Positions 54,293 to 63,453 of a DNA stretch of 64,000 nucleotides are shown one piece after another. Each line of letters begins with the position of its first letter. Within the stretch, counting starts at the first letter, position 1. The notes beneath the pieces were generated by a model. It did no database searches. It saw only the letters and a list, made by a program, of their open reading frames with translations, and was not told where the DNA came from. Both the position numbers and the translations under genes were made by a program. The DNA lies in assembly GCF_003025035.1 (NCBI RefSeq), contig NZ_PYJN01000018.1, forward strand, positions 124,001 through 188,000. Direction: 5' to 3'. Origin of the DNA: Rhizobium sp. SEMIA4064. Its GTDB lineage: Bacteria; Pseudomonadota; Alphaproteobacteria; Rhizobiales; Rhizobiaceae.

Positions 54293-54367
54293 GACCAGGC
54301 AGTAAATAATCACGCGGCCCCACGGCTGCGATCGGGAAATGGCCCCCGAATGGCCATGGAGAACAGC

Positions 54368-55696
54368 ATGTCCGACCGTCAGAATGCCACCCCCAACGAT
54401 CTGCGCGCCTTTTGGATGCCGTTTACGGCCAATCGCCAGTTCAAGAAGGAACCACGTCTCTTCGTCGGCGCCAAGGATATGTACTATACGACCCATGATG
54501 GGCGGCAGGTGCTTGACGGTACGGCCGGCCTCTGGTGCGTGAATGCCGGCCACTGCCGGCCGAAGATCACTGAGGCCATTCGCGAGCAGGCGGGCGAACT
54601 CGATTATGCGCCGGCCTTCCAGCTCGGCCATCCCAAGGCTTTCGAATTGGCGAACCGGCTGGTGGACATCGCCCCCGAGGGCATGAACCACGTTCTCTAT
54701 ACCAATTCAGGTTCCGAATCCGTCGAGACCGCGCTTAAGGTGGCGCTCGCCTACCATCGCGTGAAGGGTAACGGCTCGCGTTTCCGCCTCATCGGCCGCG
54801 AGCGCGGCTATCACGGCGTCAACTTCGGCGGCATCTCCGTCGGCGGCATCGTTTCCAACCGCAAGATGTTCGGTACGCTGCTGACCGGCGTCGACCACAT
54901 GCCCCATACGCATATTCCCGGCAAGAATGCCTTCACGCGCGGCCAGCCGGAGCACGGCGGCGACATTGCCAGCGAGCTGGAGCGCATCGTCACGCTGCAT
55001 GACGCCTCCACCATCGCCGCCGTCATCGTAGAGCCGATCGCCGGCTCCACGGGCGTGCTGATCCCGCCGAAGGGCTATCTGCAGAAGCTGCGCGAGATCT
55101 GCACCAAGCACGGCATCCTTTTGATCTTCGACGAAGTCATCACCGGCTTCGGCCGCCTCGGCGCTCCCTTCGCCGCGCAATATTACGATGTCGTCCCGGA
55201 CATGATCACCACAGCCAAGGGCCTGACGAACGGTGTCATCCCGATGGGCGCCGTCTTCGTCACCTCGGAAATCCATGATGCCTTCATGCAGGGACCCGAG
55301 CACATGATCGAGTTCTTCCATGGCTACACCTATTCCGGCAACCCGATTGCCTCTGCCGCCGCTCTTGCGACGCTCGATACCTATAAGGAAGAAGGCCTGC
55401 TGACGCGCGCTGCTGAGCTTTCGGACTATTGGGCCGATGCGCTGCATTCCCTGAAGGATTGCCCGAACGTTATCGACATCAGAAACACCGGCCTGATCGG
55501 CGCCATCGAGCTCGACCCCATCGCCGGCGAACCCACCAAGCGCGCCTTCACCGCCTTCCTGAAGGCCTATGAAAAAGGCCTGCTGATCCGCACCACCGGC
55601 GACATCATCGCACTCTCCCCACCGCTGATCATCGAAAAGCACCATATCGACGAACTCTTCGGCAAACTCAGGGATATCTTGCAGAATAATATCTGA
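54368..55696 (+). CDS. Omega-amino acid:pyruvate aminotransferase (class III)
   Basis: A 442-residue PLP enzyme with the class-III signature VIVEPIAGSTGVLIPPKGYL (near 221), LLIFDEVITGFGRLGAPFAA (near 252), and the PLP Lys in MITTAKGLTNGVIPMGAVF (near 283). The pattern fits beta-alanine/omega-amino acid:pyruvate transaminases. GGAG at 54357 supports ATG 54368 over ATG 54350. It is upstream of adenine deaminase with a 91-base gap; a pyrimidine/beta-alanine salvage link is possible but inferred. Confidence 0.93.
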   Translation: MSDRQNATPNDLRAFWMPFTANRQFKKEPRLFVGAKDMYYTTHDGRQVLDGTAGLWCVNAGHCRPKITEAIREQAGELDYAPAFQLGHPKAFELANRLVDIAPEGMNHVLYTNSGSESVETALKVALAYHRVKGNGSRFRLIGRERGYHGVNFGGISVGGIVSNRKMFGTLLTGVDHMPHTHIPGKNAFTRGQPEHGGDIASELERIVTLHDASTIAAVIVEPIAGSTGVLIPPKGYLQKLREICTKHGILLIFDEVITGFGRLGAPFAAQYYDVVPDMITTAKGLTNGVIPMGAVFVTSEIHDAFMQGPEHMIEFFHGYTYSGNPIASAAALATLDTYKEEGLLTRAAELSDYWADALHSLKDCPNVIDIRNTGLIGAIELDPIAGEPTKRAFTAFLKAYEKGLLIRTTGDIIALSPPLIIEKHHIDELFGKLRDILQNNI

Positions 55697-55787
55697 GGCT
55701 TAGTCTCGTCAGAATCAGCCCCTCATACCCCCATTGCAATTGCAGAATGGTCGGGCATGAGGGGCAAACTTTATACGAGGAATGGAC

Positions 55788-57485
55788 ATGTCGGAAAAAC
55801 TTGAACGCTATATCGACCAGGGTGTCGGCCGGGAGCCGGCGGATATCGTGCTCAAGGGCGGGCGGTTCTTCGACCTGGTGACGGGCGAGCTCGTCGCCTC
55901 GGATATCGCCATCTGCGGCGATCGCATCGTCGGCACCTGCGGCACCTATCAGGGCCGCGAGGAGATCGATATCTCCGGGCGGATTGTCGTTCCGGGCTTC
56001 ATCGATACGCATCTGCATATCGAATCCTCCCTGGTGACACCGCATGAGTTCGATCGCTGTGTTCTGCCCTATGGCGTGACCACGGCCATCTGCGATCCGC
56101 ATGAGATCGCCAATGTGCTCGGCACGGAAGGTATCCAGTATTTTCTGGATTCCTCGCTGGAAACCATCATGGACGTCCGCGTCCAGCTTTCCTCCTGTGT
56201 GCCGGCAACGCATCTGGAGACGTCGGGAGCCGATCTGCCGATCGAACGACTCCTGCCCTTCCGCGATCATCCGAAGGTCATCGGCCTGGCAGAATTCATG
56301 AATTTCCCGGGTGTCGTGCACAAGGATCCCATCTGCATGGCCAAGCTCGACGCCTTTCAGGGCGGCCATATCGACGGCCATGCGCCGCTTTTGCGTGGCA
56401 ACGACCTCAACGGCTATCTCGCCGCCGGCATCCGCACCGAACATGAATCGACGACCGCCGAGGAAGCGCTCGAAAAGATCCGCAAGGGCATGCATATCTT
56501 GGTGCGCGAAGGCTCGGTCTCCAAGGACCTGCATGCGTTGATGCCGATCCTCACCGAGCGCCTGTCGCCCTATCTGGCGCTTTGCACTGACGATCGCAAT
56601 CCGCTCGACATCGCCGAACAGGGCCATCTCGATTATATGATCCGCACTGCGATCGCCCACGGCGTCGAGCCGCTGGCGATCTATCGCGCAGCCTCCATCT
56701 CGGCCGCCCGCGCCTTCGGCCTGCGGGACCGTGGCCTGGTGGCGCCCGGCTGGCGCGCCGATCTGGTCGTCATCGACAGTCTGGAGAACTGCAAGGCGGA
56801 GACCGTCTTCTCCGCGGGCCGGCGCGTCACTGCAGAGCTTTTCGCCACCCGCAAATCCGTCGCCCCGGTCGGTCTCGACAGCGTCAAAGCGCGCCCGATC
56901 AACGCTGCCGATTTCGGCGTGCCGATGACCGAGGGCGAAAGCTCCGTGATCGGCGTCACCCCCGGAAAAATCATCACGCAGCATCGCCGTTACCGCCTGC
57001 CGGTCAAGGGCAACCAGACCGATATCGATCTCGGCAACGATGTCATCAAGGTGGCCGTCATCGAGCGGCACGGCAAGAACGGCAATCATGCTAATGGTTT
57101 CGTTCAGGGCTTCGGCCTGAAGAAGGGCGCCATCGCCTCGACGGTCGGTCACGATAGCCACAACATCTGCGTCGTCGGCGTCAATGAAGACGATATGGCT
57201 CAAGCCGCCAACCGCCTCAGCGAAATCAATGGCGGCTTCGTCGTCGTCGAAAACGGCGTCGTCACCGGCGAAATCGCCCTGCCAGTCGCCGGCCTGATGA
57301 GCCTCGAGCCCTATGAAAATGTGCGCGATACGCTGCATCACCTGCGCCAGGCTGCTTACGCCCTCGGCGCGACGCTGGAAGAGCCCTTCCTGCAGCTCGC
57401 CTTTCTGCCGCTGCCGGTCATCCCACATCTGAAGATTTCAGACCGAGGTCTTGTCGATGTCGACAAGTTTATGCTGATTGGGTGA
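55788..57485 (+). CDS. ade: Adenine deaminase
   Basis: Converts adenine to hypoxanthine in purine salvage. The 565-residue amidohydrolase has [20 protein letters not shown] near 60-79, with the metal-binding [27 protein letters not shown] near 260; and the C-terminal [21 protein letters not shown] and [19 protein letters not shown]. Length is typical of the Ade/YfaU class. ATG 55788 follows CGAGG. It is likely cotranscribed with or near the aminotransferase. Confidence 0.96.
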   Translation: MSEKLERYIDQGVGREPADIVLKGGRFFDLVTGELVASDIAICGDRIVGTCGTYQGREEIDISGRIVVPGFIDTHLHIESSLVTPHEFDRCVLPYGVTTAICDPHEIANVLGTEGIQYFLDSSLETIMDVRVQLSSCVPATHLETSGADLPIERLLPFRDHPKVIGLAEFMNFPGVVHKDPICMAKLDAFQGGHIDGHAPLLRGNDLNGYLAAGIRTEHESTTAEEALEKIRKGMHILVREGSVSKDLHALMPILTERLSPYLALCTDDRNPLDIAEQGHLDYMIRTAIAHGVEPLAIYRAASISAARAFGLRDRGLVAPGWRADLVVIDSLENCKAETVFSAGRRVTAELFATRKSVAPVGLDSVKARPINAADFGVPMTEGESSVIGVTPGKIITQHRRYRLPVKGNQTDIDLGNDVIKVAVIERHGKNGNHANGFVQGFGLKKGAIASTVGHDSHNICVVGVNEDDMAQAANRLSEINGGFVVVENGVVTGEIALPVAGLMSLEPYENVRDTLHHLRQAAYALGATLEEPFLQLAFLPLPVIPHLKISDRGLVDVDKFMLIG

Positions 57486-57589
57486 TGAAGCCCGCAATCA
57501 AACAATTCACGCGCTGGGACTCCAATTGAGTGGCGCGTATTGTTATCTTTTAATCGCAACGCAAAATCACTTGGCAACGGAAAATACTC

Positions 57590-57790
57590 GTGACGAAGCT
57601 TGAGCAGATTGAGAAAAACATCACCGAACTGGGACAAGAGGATTTCAAGGCGTTCACCGAATGGTTTGAAGCTCTCCAGGCGGCTCGCTGGGACAAGCAG
57701 ATTGAGGCCGATATCAACGCCGGTAAGTTGGACCAGCTAGCAGACGGAGCCCTCGCCGATTTCCGGGCAGGAAAGACTAAGGCGCTGTGA
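57590..57790 (+). CDS. Antitoxin-like small protein
   Basis: A 66-residue acidic/helical protein (LEQIEKNITELGQEDFKAFT, EWFEALQAARWDKQIEADIN) with a GTG start. It lacks a clear DNA-binding motif. Its end overlaps the start of a RelE/ParE-type toxin gene by four bases, the arrangement usual for type II toxin-antitoxin modules. It could neutralise the toxin through its C-terminal acidic segment. Confidence 0.8.
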   Translation: MTKLEQIEKNITELGQEDFKAFTEWFEALQAARWDKQIEADINAGKLDQLADGALADFRAGKTKAL

Positions 57791-58041
57791 AACATCATGC
57801 GGCGCCGACATTCTGGCAAGCTTATGAAAAGCTGCCAAAACACGTCCAAGAACTGGCTGATCGCAACTTCGAACTACTGAAATCGAACCCGAAGCATCCG
57901 TCGCTTCACTTCAAGCAAGTGGGACGCTTTTGGTCAGCCCGTGTAGGAATTTCCTGGCGTGCGCTTGCCGCAGCGGATGGGGAGGATCTCATTTGGTTCT
58001 GGATCGGCTCCCACACCGACTACGACAAACTCCTGCGCTGA
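57787..58041 (+). CDS. RelE/ParE-family toxin-like protein
   Basis: An 84-residue basic protein, GTG start, that overlaps the antitoxin gene by four bases. YEKLPKHVQELADRNFELLK and the C-terminal RVGISWRALAAADGEDLIWF, WIGSHTDYDKLL match RelE/ParE-superfamily toxins. Such toxins cut mRNA or block gyrase; which applies here cannot be told. It abuts the convergent alpha-glucosidase gene, whose stop is at 58042. Confidence 0.85.
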   Translation: MKHHAAPTFWQAYEKLPKHVQELADRNFELLKSNPKHPSLHFKQVGRFWSARVGISWRALAAADGEDLIWFWIGSHTDYDKLLR

Positions 58042-59688
58042 TCATCCCACCTGCCCGCAGAACACGTCCAGTGCCGCGAGGGTCACCGCCTCGCTGGCGT
58101 GGGCGGTCGCAAAGCCCGGCATCGGCACGGTCTTTGTCACTTTGATCCCCTTTGGCAAAGCGACCTTTACAGGCTCCCGGGACAGGTTGAAGACAAAGAG
58201 CAGTGTTTCGCCCCCCTTCTTGCGCGTAAAGGCGAGAACATCTGCTTTGGTATCGAGGAAGGTCATGTCGCCGTCGACCAGCGCTGCGTGCCGCTTTCGG
58301 AAGGCCAGCGTCGCACGGTAATGATGAAGAACGGACTGCGCATCCGCCTCCTGCTTGTCGACGGCGAGTGACGCGTGCTGATAGGGCACCGGCAGCCATG
58401 ATTTCTCGGCCGTGCTGAAGCCCGCATGCACGCGGCCCGCCTCCCAGGGCATCGGCGTGCGGCACCCGTCGCGGCCCCTGAAGGCCGGCCAGAAGCGGAT
58501 GCCGTAGGGGTCCCGAAGATCCTCGAAAGCGAGCTCCGCCTCGGGCAGGCCCAGTTCTTCACCCTGATAGAGACAAATCGAACCGCGCAAGGTGGAGAGC
58601 AAGGAGATCGCCAATTTGGCGACACGCGGCTGCTCGGCCTCCGTTTCGGCAAACCGGCTAACATGACGGTTCACGTCGTGGTTGGAGAAAGCCCAGCAAA
58701 CCCAGCCGTCTGTGACGTTTTCCTGGAAATCGCCGACACAGCGGCAGAAATGTTCTGGCGTGAAGTCCGGGCCTAGCAGGTCGAAGGTATAGCACATATG
58801 CAGCTTGTCGCCGCCGCTGGTATAGGCGGCGACCGTCTGCAGCGAGCGGGCGCCATCGCCGACTTCGCCGACGGTCGTGCGTCCCTCGTACTGATCCAGC
58901 AGCTTGCGGAAGCGCTTCAGGAAGCCGATATTTTCCGGCTGCGTCTTGTCGTGGAGGTGGTTCTGCATGCCATAGGGGTTGCTTTCCGGCGCATCCAGTC
59001 CGCCAATGGCAACCGCGGCCGGCGGATTGTCCCGCAGCTTCTTGTCACAGAAATAATAGTTCACCGTATCCAGCCGGAAACCGTCGACGCCGCGATCGAG
59101 CCAGAACTTGACCGCCGCAAGCACGGCATCCTGGACCTCGCCATTGTGGAAATTCAAATCCGGCTGAGAGGTCAGAAAATTGTGCTGGTAATATTGACGG
59201 CGCACGCCGTCCCATTCCCAGCCCGGCCCGCCGAAGATCGACAGCCAGTTGTTCGGCGCCGTGCCGTCCGGCTTCGAATCGGCCCAGACATACCAGTCCG
59301 CTTTGGGATTGTTGCGGCTTGCCCGGCTCTCGACGAACCAGGGATGGCGATCCGACGTATGCGAGATCACCTGATCGATGATGACCTTGAGGCCGAGCGC
59401 ATGTGCAGCCGTCATCATCTCATCGAAATCGGCGAGCGTGCCGAAGATTGGATCGACGTCGCAATAGTCGGCGACGTCATAACCCATATCGGCCATCGGC
59501 GAGGTGAAGAACGGAGCCAGCCAAATGGCATCGACGCCGAGTGAGGCAATATGCGGCAGGCGGCGGGTGATGCCTTTGATATCGCCGAGCCCGTTGGCGT
59601 CGGTATCCTGAAATGACCGCGGATAGACTTGATAGATCACCGCACCGCGCCACCAATCGGCTCCCGCCGCTTTGTCCGTTGATTTCAT
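58042..59688 (-). CDS. GH13 alpha-glucosidase
   Basis: A 548-residue family 13 glycosidase. VIYQVYPRSFQDTDANGLGD begins it, then DAIWLAPFFTSPMADMGYDV; the nucleophile Asp lies in DGFRLDTVNYYF, the acid/base Glu in TVGEVGDG, and the third Asp in FSNHDVNRH. QPDLNFHN marks the oligo-1,6/alpha-glucosidase subgroup. No signal peptide, so intracellular, acting on imported alpha-glucosides such as sucrose or trehalose-like sugars. ATG 59688 is the conserved start. AglA-type enzymes in rhizobia have adjacent sugar ABC genes; none is visible here. Confidence 0.94.
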   Translation of the reverse strand: MKSTDKAAGADWWRGAVIYQVYPRSFQDTDANGLGDIKGITRRLPHIASLGVDAIWLAPFFTSPMADMGYDVADYCDVDPIFGTLADFDEMMTAAHALGLKVIIDQVISHTSDRHPWFVESRASRNNPKADWYVWADSKPDGTAPNNWLSIFGGPGWEWDGVRRQYYQHNFLTSQPDLNFHNGEVQDAVLAAVKFWLDRGVDGFRLDTVNYYFCDKKLRDNPPAAVAIGGLDAPESNPYGMQNHLHDKTQPENIGFLKRFRKLLDQYEGRTTVGEVGDGARSLQTVAAYTSGGDKLHMCYTFDLLGPDFTPEHFCRCVGDFQENVTDGWVCWAFSNHDVNRHVSRFAETEAEQPRVAKLAISLLSTLRGSICLYQGEELGLPEAELAFEDLRDPYGIRFWPAFRGRDGCRTPMPWEAGRVHAGFSTAEKSWLPVPYQHASLAVDKQEADAQSVLHHYRATLAFRKRHAALVDGDMTFLDTKADVLAFTRKKGGETLLFVFNLSREPVKVALPKGIKVTKTVPMPGFATAHASEAVTLAALDVFCGQVG

Positions 59689-59900
59689 GAAACAATCCGC
59701 CTCGATTTCCTCTCGCCCTTCAGATTGCACACTAAGCCTTGGGCGGCAAGCTGCAACTCAGGCGAAGGGTGAGCCCGTGCTTATATGAGCAAAAATTTGT
59801 GAAGTGATTTCGGAAAACTGCCAATGTAGATATTCACAGCCGCGAGCCCGAGCTTGCTTTAGGACTTGAAAGCGACGTTGCATCGGATAACTTGCGACAT

Positions 59901-59920
59901 TGACCTGCACGTACAGGTCA
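59901..59920. promoter_or_regulatory. 20-bp palindromic operator-like site
   Basis: TGACCTG and CAGGTCA are perfect 7-bp arms separated by CACGTA, 63 bases before the peptide-binding protein start. Its size and symmetry suit a dimeric repressor or activator. Confidence 0.6.
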
Positions 59921-59982
59921 CCTGCGGGATAAAAATAGCCTTAAAAAACAAGGCCCATAGCTCCAGAAAGGTGGGGAAAGAT

Positions 59983-61563
59983 ATGACTCATTTTAGCAAG
60001 AAGTTCATCGTGTCGGCATTCGTCGGCACGTTGTTAAGCGTCTCTGCACATGCAGCAACCCTCAATATCCACAACGGCGGCGACCCCACGTCGCTCGACC
60101 CGCAAAAAATTTCCGGTGACTGGGAAAACCGCATCGACGGCGACATTTTCGAAGGCCTGGTGACGGAAGATTCCAAGGACAACCCGATCCCTGGCCAAGC
60201 GGCAAGCTGGACCGTTTCCCCCGACCAGAAGGTCTATACCTTCAAGCTGCGTGACGGCATCAAGTGGTCCGATGGCCAGCCGGTGACCGCCGAGGATTTC
60301 GTCTTCGCCTTCCGGCGCCTGATGGACCCGAAGACCGCCGCCCAATACGCCTATCTGCAGTACACGATCTTGAACGCGGAGAAGATCAACAAGGGCGAGA
60401 TCAAGGATCTGACGCAACTCGGCGTCAAGGCCATCGACGACAAGACGCTGGAAATCACGCTTGAGAACCCGACGCCTTACTTCCTCAATGCCCTGATGCA
60501 CTACACGGCCTACCCGCTGCCGAAGCATGTCGTGGAAGCCAAGGGCGACGAATGGGTCAAGATCGGCAACATCGTCACCAACGGCCCCTATAAGCCCGTA
60601 GAATGGGTGCCCGGCTCGCACGTCGCCAACGTCAAGAACGATCAGTACTATGACGCCAAGAACGTGAAAATCGACAAGGTGAACTTCTACACGCTGGAAG
60701 ATCAGGCAGCCGCGCTGAAGCGCTATCGCGCCGGCGAATTCGATGTTCTGACGTCGTTCCCCGCCGATCAGTTCGAGTGGATCCAGAAGAACCTTCCTGG
60801 CCAGGCACATGTGGTTCCGTTCCTCGGCACCTATTACTACGTCCTGAACGCCACCAAGCCGCCCTTCAATGACAAGCGCGTCCGCCAGGCCCTCTCCATG
60901 GCCGTTAACCGCGAGGTCATCGGGCCGAAGATCCTCGGCACCGGCGAGCTGCCGATGTATTCCTGGGTACCGCCGGGCACGGCCAATTACGGCGAGCCGG
61001 CTTACGTGAGCTGGAAGGATGAGCCTTATAAGCAAAAGGTCGAAGAGGCCAAAAAGCTGCTGAAGGACGCCGGCTTCGGCCCTGACCATCCGCTGAAGGC
61101 ACAGCTTCGCTACAACACCAACGACAACCATAAGCGCATCGCCGTTGCGATCGCCGCCATGTGGAAGCCGCTCGGCGTCGATATCGAACTCTACAACACC
61201 GAAACCAAGGTGCATTACGATGAAATGCAGCGTGGCCAGGTGGAAATTGGCCGTGCCGGCTGGCTTGCCGACTACAACGACCCGATCAACTTCCTGAACC
61301 TGCTGTCCACCGGCGTCGAGATGAACTACGGCCGCTGGAGCAACCCGGATTACGATGCGCTGATCAAGCGGGGCAACGAACAAACCGACCTGCAGAAGCG
61401 GGCCGAAATCTACAAGAAGGCCGAGCAGCTCGCTCTCGACGACAGCGCTGCCATCCCGATCTACTACTACGTTTCCCAGAACATCGTCGCCCCGAAGGTC
61501 CAGGGCTTCGTCGATAATATCCAGGACATCCACCGCACGCGCTGGCTGTCGATCAAAGAATAA
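59983..61563 (+). CDS. Peptide ABC transporter, substrate-binding protein (OppA-like)
   Basis: A 526-residue periplasmic binding protein of SBP family 5. Signal peptide at 1-24 (FIVSAFVGTLLSVSAHAATL). Family motifs LNIHNGGDPTSLDPQKISGD, VYTFKLRDGIKWSDGQPVTA and AGWLADYNDPINFLNLL fit OppA. ATG 59983 follows GGGGAAAG. A strong hairpin at 61573-61604 separates it from the permease gene, which suggests differential expression. Ligand is probably oligopeptide; opines or other solutes are possible. Confidence 0.94.
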   Translation: MTHFSKKFIVSAFVGTLLSVSAHAATLNIHNGGDPTSLDPQKISGDWENRIDGDIFEGLVTEDSKDNPIPGQAASWTVSPDQKVYTFKLRDGIKWSDGQPVTAEDFVFAFRRLMDPKTAAQYAYLQYTILNAEKINKGEIKDLTQLGVKAIDDKTLEITLENPTPYFLNALMHYTAYPLPKHVVEAKGDEWVKIGNIVTNGPYKPVEWVPGSHVANVKNDQYYDAKNVKIDKVNFYTLEDQAAALKRYRAGEFDVLTSFPADQFEWIQKNLPGQAHVVPFLGTYYYVLNATKPPFNDKRVRQALSMAVNREVIGPKILGTGELPMYSWVPPGTANYGEPAYVSWKDEPYKQKVEEAKKLLKDAGFGPDHPLKAQLRYNTNDNHKRIAVAIAAMWKPLGVDIELYNTETKVHYDEMQRGQVEIGRAGWLADYNDPINFLNLLSTGVEMNYGRWSNPDYDALIKRGNEQTDLQKRAEIYKKAEQLALDDSAAIPIYYYVSQNIVAPKVQGFVDNIQDIHRTRWLSIKE

Positions 61564-61572
61564 TTGGGAACA

Positions 61573-61604
61573 GGCCCCCTCCCGGACACAACCGGGAGGG
61601 GGCC
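61573..61604 (+). terminator. Intercistronic hairpin after the binding-protein gene
   Basis: GGCCCCCTCCCGG (61573-61585) and CCGGGAGGGGGCC (61592-61604) form a perfect 13-bp stem with a six-base loop. There is no U-tract. It lies between the binding protein and permease genes and may protect the upstream mRNA. Confidence 0.8.
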
Positions 61605-61614
61605 GTCTAAGACC

Positions 61615-62538
61615 ATGTTTGGCTACGCTCTCCGTCGTTTGCTGTCTACAATCCCGGTCCTGTGGATTGCCGTGACAGTGTGTTTTTTCATTCTGCGCCT
61701 CGCTCCCGGCGGCCCTTTCGATGGCGAAAGGCCATTGCCGCCGGAAGTCAAAGCCAACCTCGCGGCTCACTACAACCTCGATAAGCCCCTGGTTGAGCAA
61801 TACCTGATCTATGTCGGCGACGTCATGAAGGGCGACCTTGGCCCCTCCTTCGCCAATCAGGACTTCACCGTCACCCAGCAGATCATGTCCGGCTTCCCCT
61901 ATACGCTCACCATCGGCGGCGCCGCCTTCGTGCTCGCAACCATCGTCGGGGTGTTTATAGGCTGTCTTGGGGCGCTCTATCAGAACCGCTCGGCCGACTA
62001 TTGGCTGGGCGGCGGGCTCTTGATCGGCCTGGTCATGCCAAGCTTCCTGATCGCCCCGATCCTTCAGCTCGTCTTTGGCAATACGCTCGGCTGGCTGCCG
62101 GTCGGCGGCTGGGGTGATGGCTCGATCCGGTTCCTGATCCTGCCCATCGTCGTCCTGACGCTGCCGCATGCGGCACGCATCTCGCGGCTGATGCGCGGCT
62201 CGATGATCGAGGTGATGAGCCAGAACTTCATCCGCACCGCCAAGGCCAAGGGCATAGGCCCGCGGCTCACCGTAATGCGGCATGCGTTGAAACCGGCCAT
62301 GATGCCCGTCGTGTCCTATCTCGGACCGGCGGCAAGCTACCTGCTCACCGGTTCACTGGTCGTCGAAAGCATTTTCGGCCTCCCCGGCGTCGGTCGCTAC
62401 TTCGTCGGCGCAGCGCTGAACCGCGACTACGGCATGGTCCTCGGCACGGTCATTTTCTACATGGTCCTGATCGTGGTCCTCAATCTGCTGGTCGACATCG
62501 CCTATGCCTGGCTCGATCCGAAAGTGAGAATGCGATGA
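61615..62538 (+). CDS. Peptide ABC transporter permease (OppB-like)
   Basis: A 307-residue permease with six helices. MFGYALRRLLSTIPVLWIAV is the typical OppB/DppB N-terminus, and RTAKAKGIGPRLTVMRHALK is the EAA motif near residue 205. ATG 61615 lies just after the intercistronic hairpin. The last four bases overlap the next gene (ATGA). Confidence 0.95.
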   Translation: MFGYALRRLLSTIPVLWIAVTVCFFILRLAPGGPFDGERPLPPEVKANLAAHYNLDKPLVEQYLIYVGDVMKGDLGPSFANQDFTVTQQIMSGFPYTLTIGGAAFVLATIVGVFIGCLGALYQNRSADYWLGGGLLIGLVMPSFLIAPILQLVFGNTLGWLPVGGWGDGSIRFLILPIVVLTLPHAARISRLMRGSMIEVMSQNFIRTAKAKGIGPRLTVMRHALKPAMMPVVSYLGPAASYLLTGSLVVESIFGLPGVGRYFVGAALNRDYGMVLGTVIFYMVLIVVLNLLVDIAYAWLDPKVRMR

Positions 62539-63452
62539 TCCTCAATTCCGCCAAGAGAGAATTGCTGGAAGCGGAATTGCTTTCGGCAGAAGGGCTTGCA
62601 CCCAAGGGGCGCTCCCTCACCGGCGATGCGATGCGTCGCCTGCTCCGCAACAAGGCCGCAGCACTTTCCCTGATCGTGCTGGGGCTGCTGGTTCTTGTCG
62701 CCATTTTCGGCCCGTACTTCCTGCCCTTCAACTATGAGGACCCGGACTGGAACTCCTTTCGAGGCGCGCCAGACTTTGCCGCCGGCCACTATTTCGGTAC
62801 CGATGGCAACGGTCGCGACCTTCTATCGCGCACGCTCTACGGTACGCGCGTTTCGCTGACCGTCGCGCTCGTCGCCACCCTCGTCTCGGTGGTCATCGGC
62901 GTGCTCTACGGTGCCGTCTCGGGTTATTTCGGGGGCCGTGTGGACGCCATCATGATGCGCTTCGTCGATATCATGTACGCGCTCCCCTACGTCCTCTTCG
63001 TCATCCTGCTGATGGTGATCTTCGGCCGCAACGTCTATCTGCTGTTTGCGGCGATCGGTGCGCTCGAATGGCTGACCATGGCGCGTATCGTGCGTGGCCA
63101 GACGCTCTCCATCAAGCAGCGGGAGTTCATCGAAGCCGCGCGGGCCTCCGGCCAGCGATCGTTCAAGATCATCCTCAAACACATCGTGCCGAACCTCGTC
63201 GGTCCGGTCGTCATCTACGCGACGCTGACCATTCCCGAGATCATCGCAACGGAGAGCTTCCTCTCCTATCTCGGCTTCGGCGTGCAGGAACCACTGACCT
63301 CCCTCGGCACGCTGATTGCGGAAGGCTCGGCCGGCATGGAGACGACGCCCTGGCTGCTGTTCTTCCCGGCCGGCTTCTTGGTCGCGCTGTTGATGAGCCT
63401 GCTCTTCATCGGCGATGGCCTGCGCGACGCTTTCGATCCGAAGGATCGCTGA
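62535..63452 (+). CDS. Peptide ABC transporter permease (OppC-like)
   Basis: A 305-residue permease. The N-terminal AMRRLLRNKAAALSLIVLGL, GTDGNGRDLLSRTLYGTRVS near 85-104 and EFIEAARASGQRSFKIILKH near 197 are OppC hallmarks. It is coupled to the OppB gene by a 4-base overlap and followed after one base by the ATPase gene. Confidence 0.95.
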   Translation: MILNSAKRELLEAELLSAEGLAPKGRSLTGDAMRRLLRNKAAALSLIVLGLLVLVAIFGPYFLPFNYEDPDWNSFRGAPDFAAGHYFGTDGNGRDLLSRTLYGTRVSLTVALVATLVSVVIGVLYGAVSGYFGGRVDAIMMRFVDIMYALPYVLFVILLMVIFGRNVYLLFAAIGALEWLTMARIVRGQTLSIKQREFIEAARASGQRSFKIILKHIVPNLVGPVVIYATLTIPEIIATESFLSYLGFGVQEPLTSLGTLIAEGSAGMETTPWLLFFPAGFLVALLMSLLFIGDGLRDAFDPKDR

Positions 63453-63453
63453 C

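Noticed and set aside
55668-57428. A 586-residue minus-strand frame opposite adenine deaminase
   Set aside because: Antisense shadow of ade with no recognisable domain.
60034-62283. A 749-residue minus-strand open frame opposite the peptide transporter genes
   Set aside because: It lies entirely antisense to clear OppA/OppB-like genes; the sequence has no family motif and is rich in Asp/Arg/His, typical of GC-rich antisense frames.
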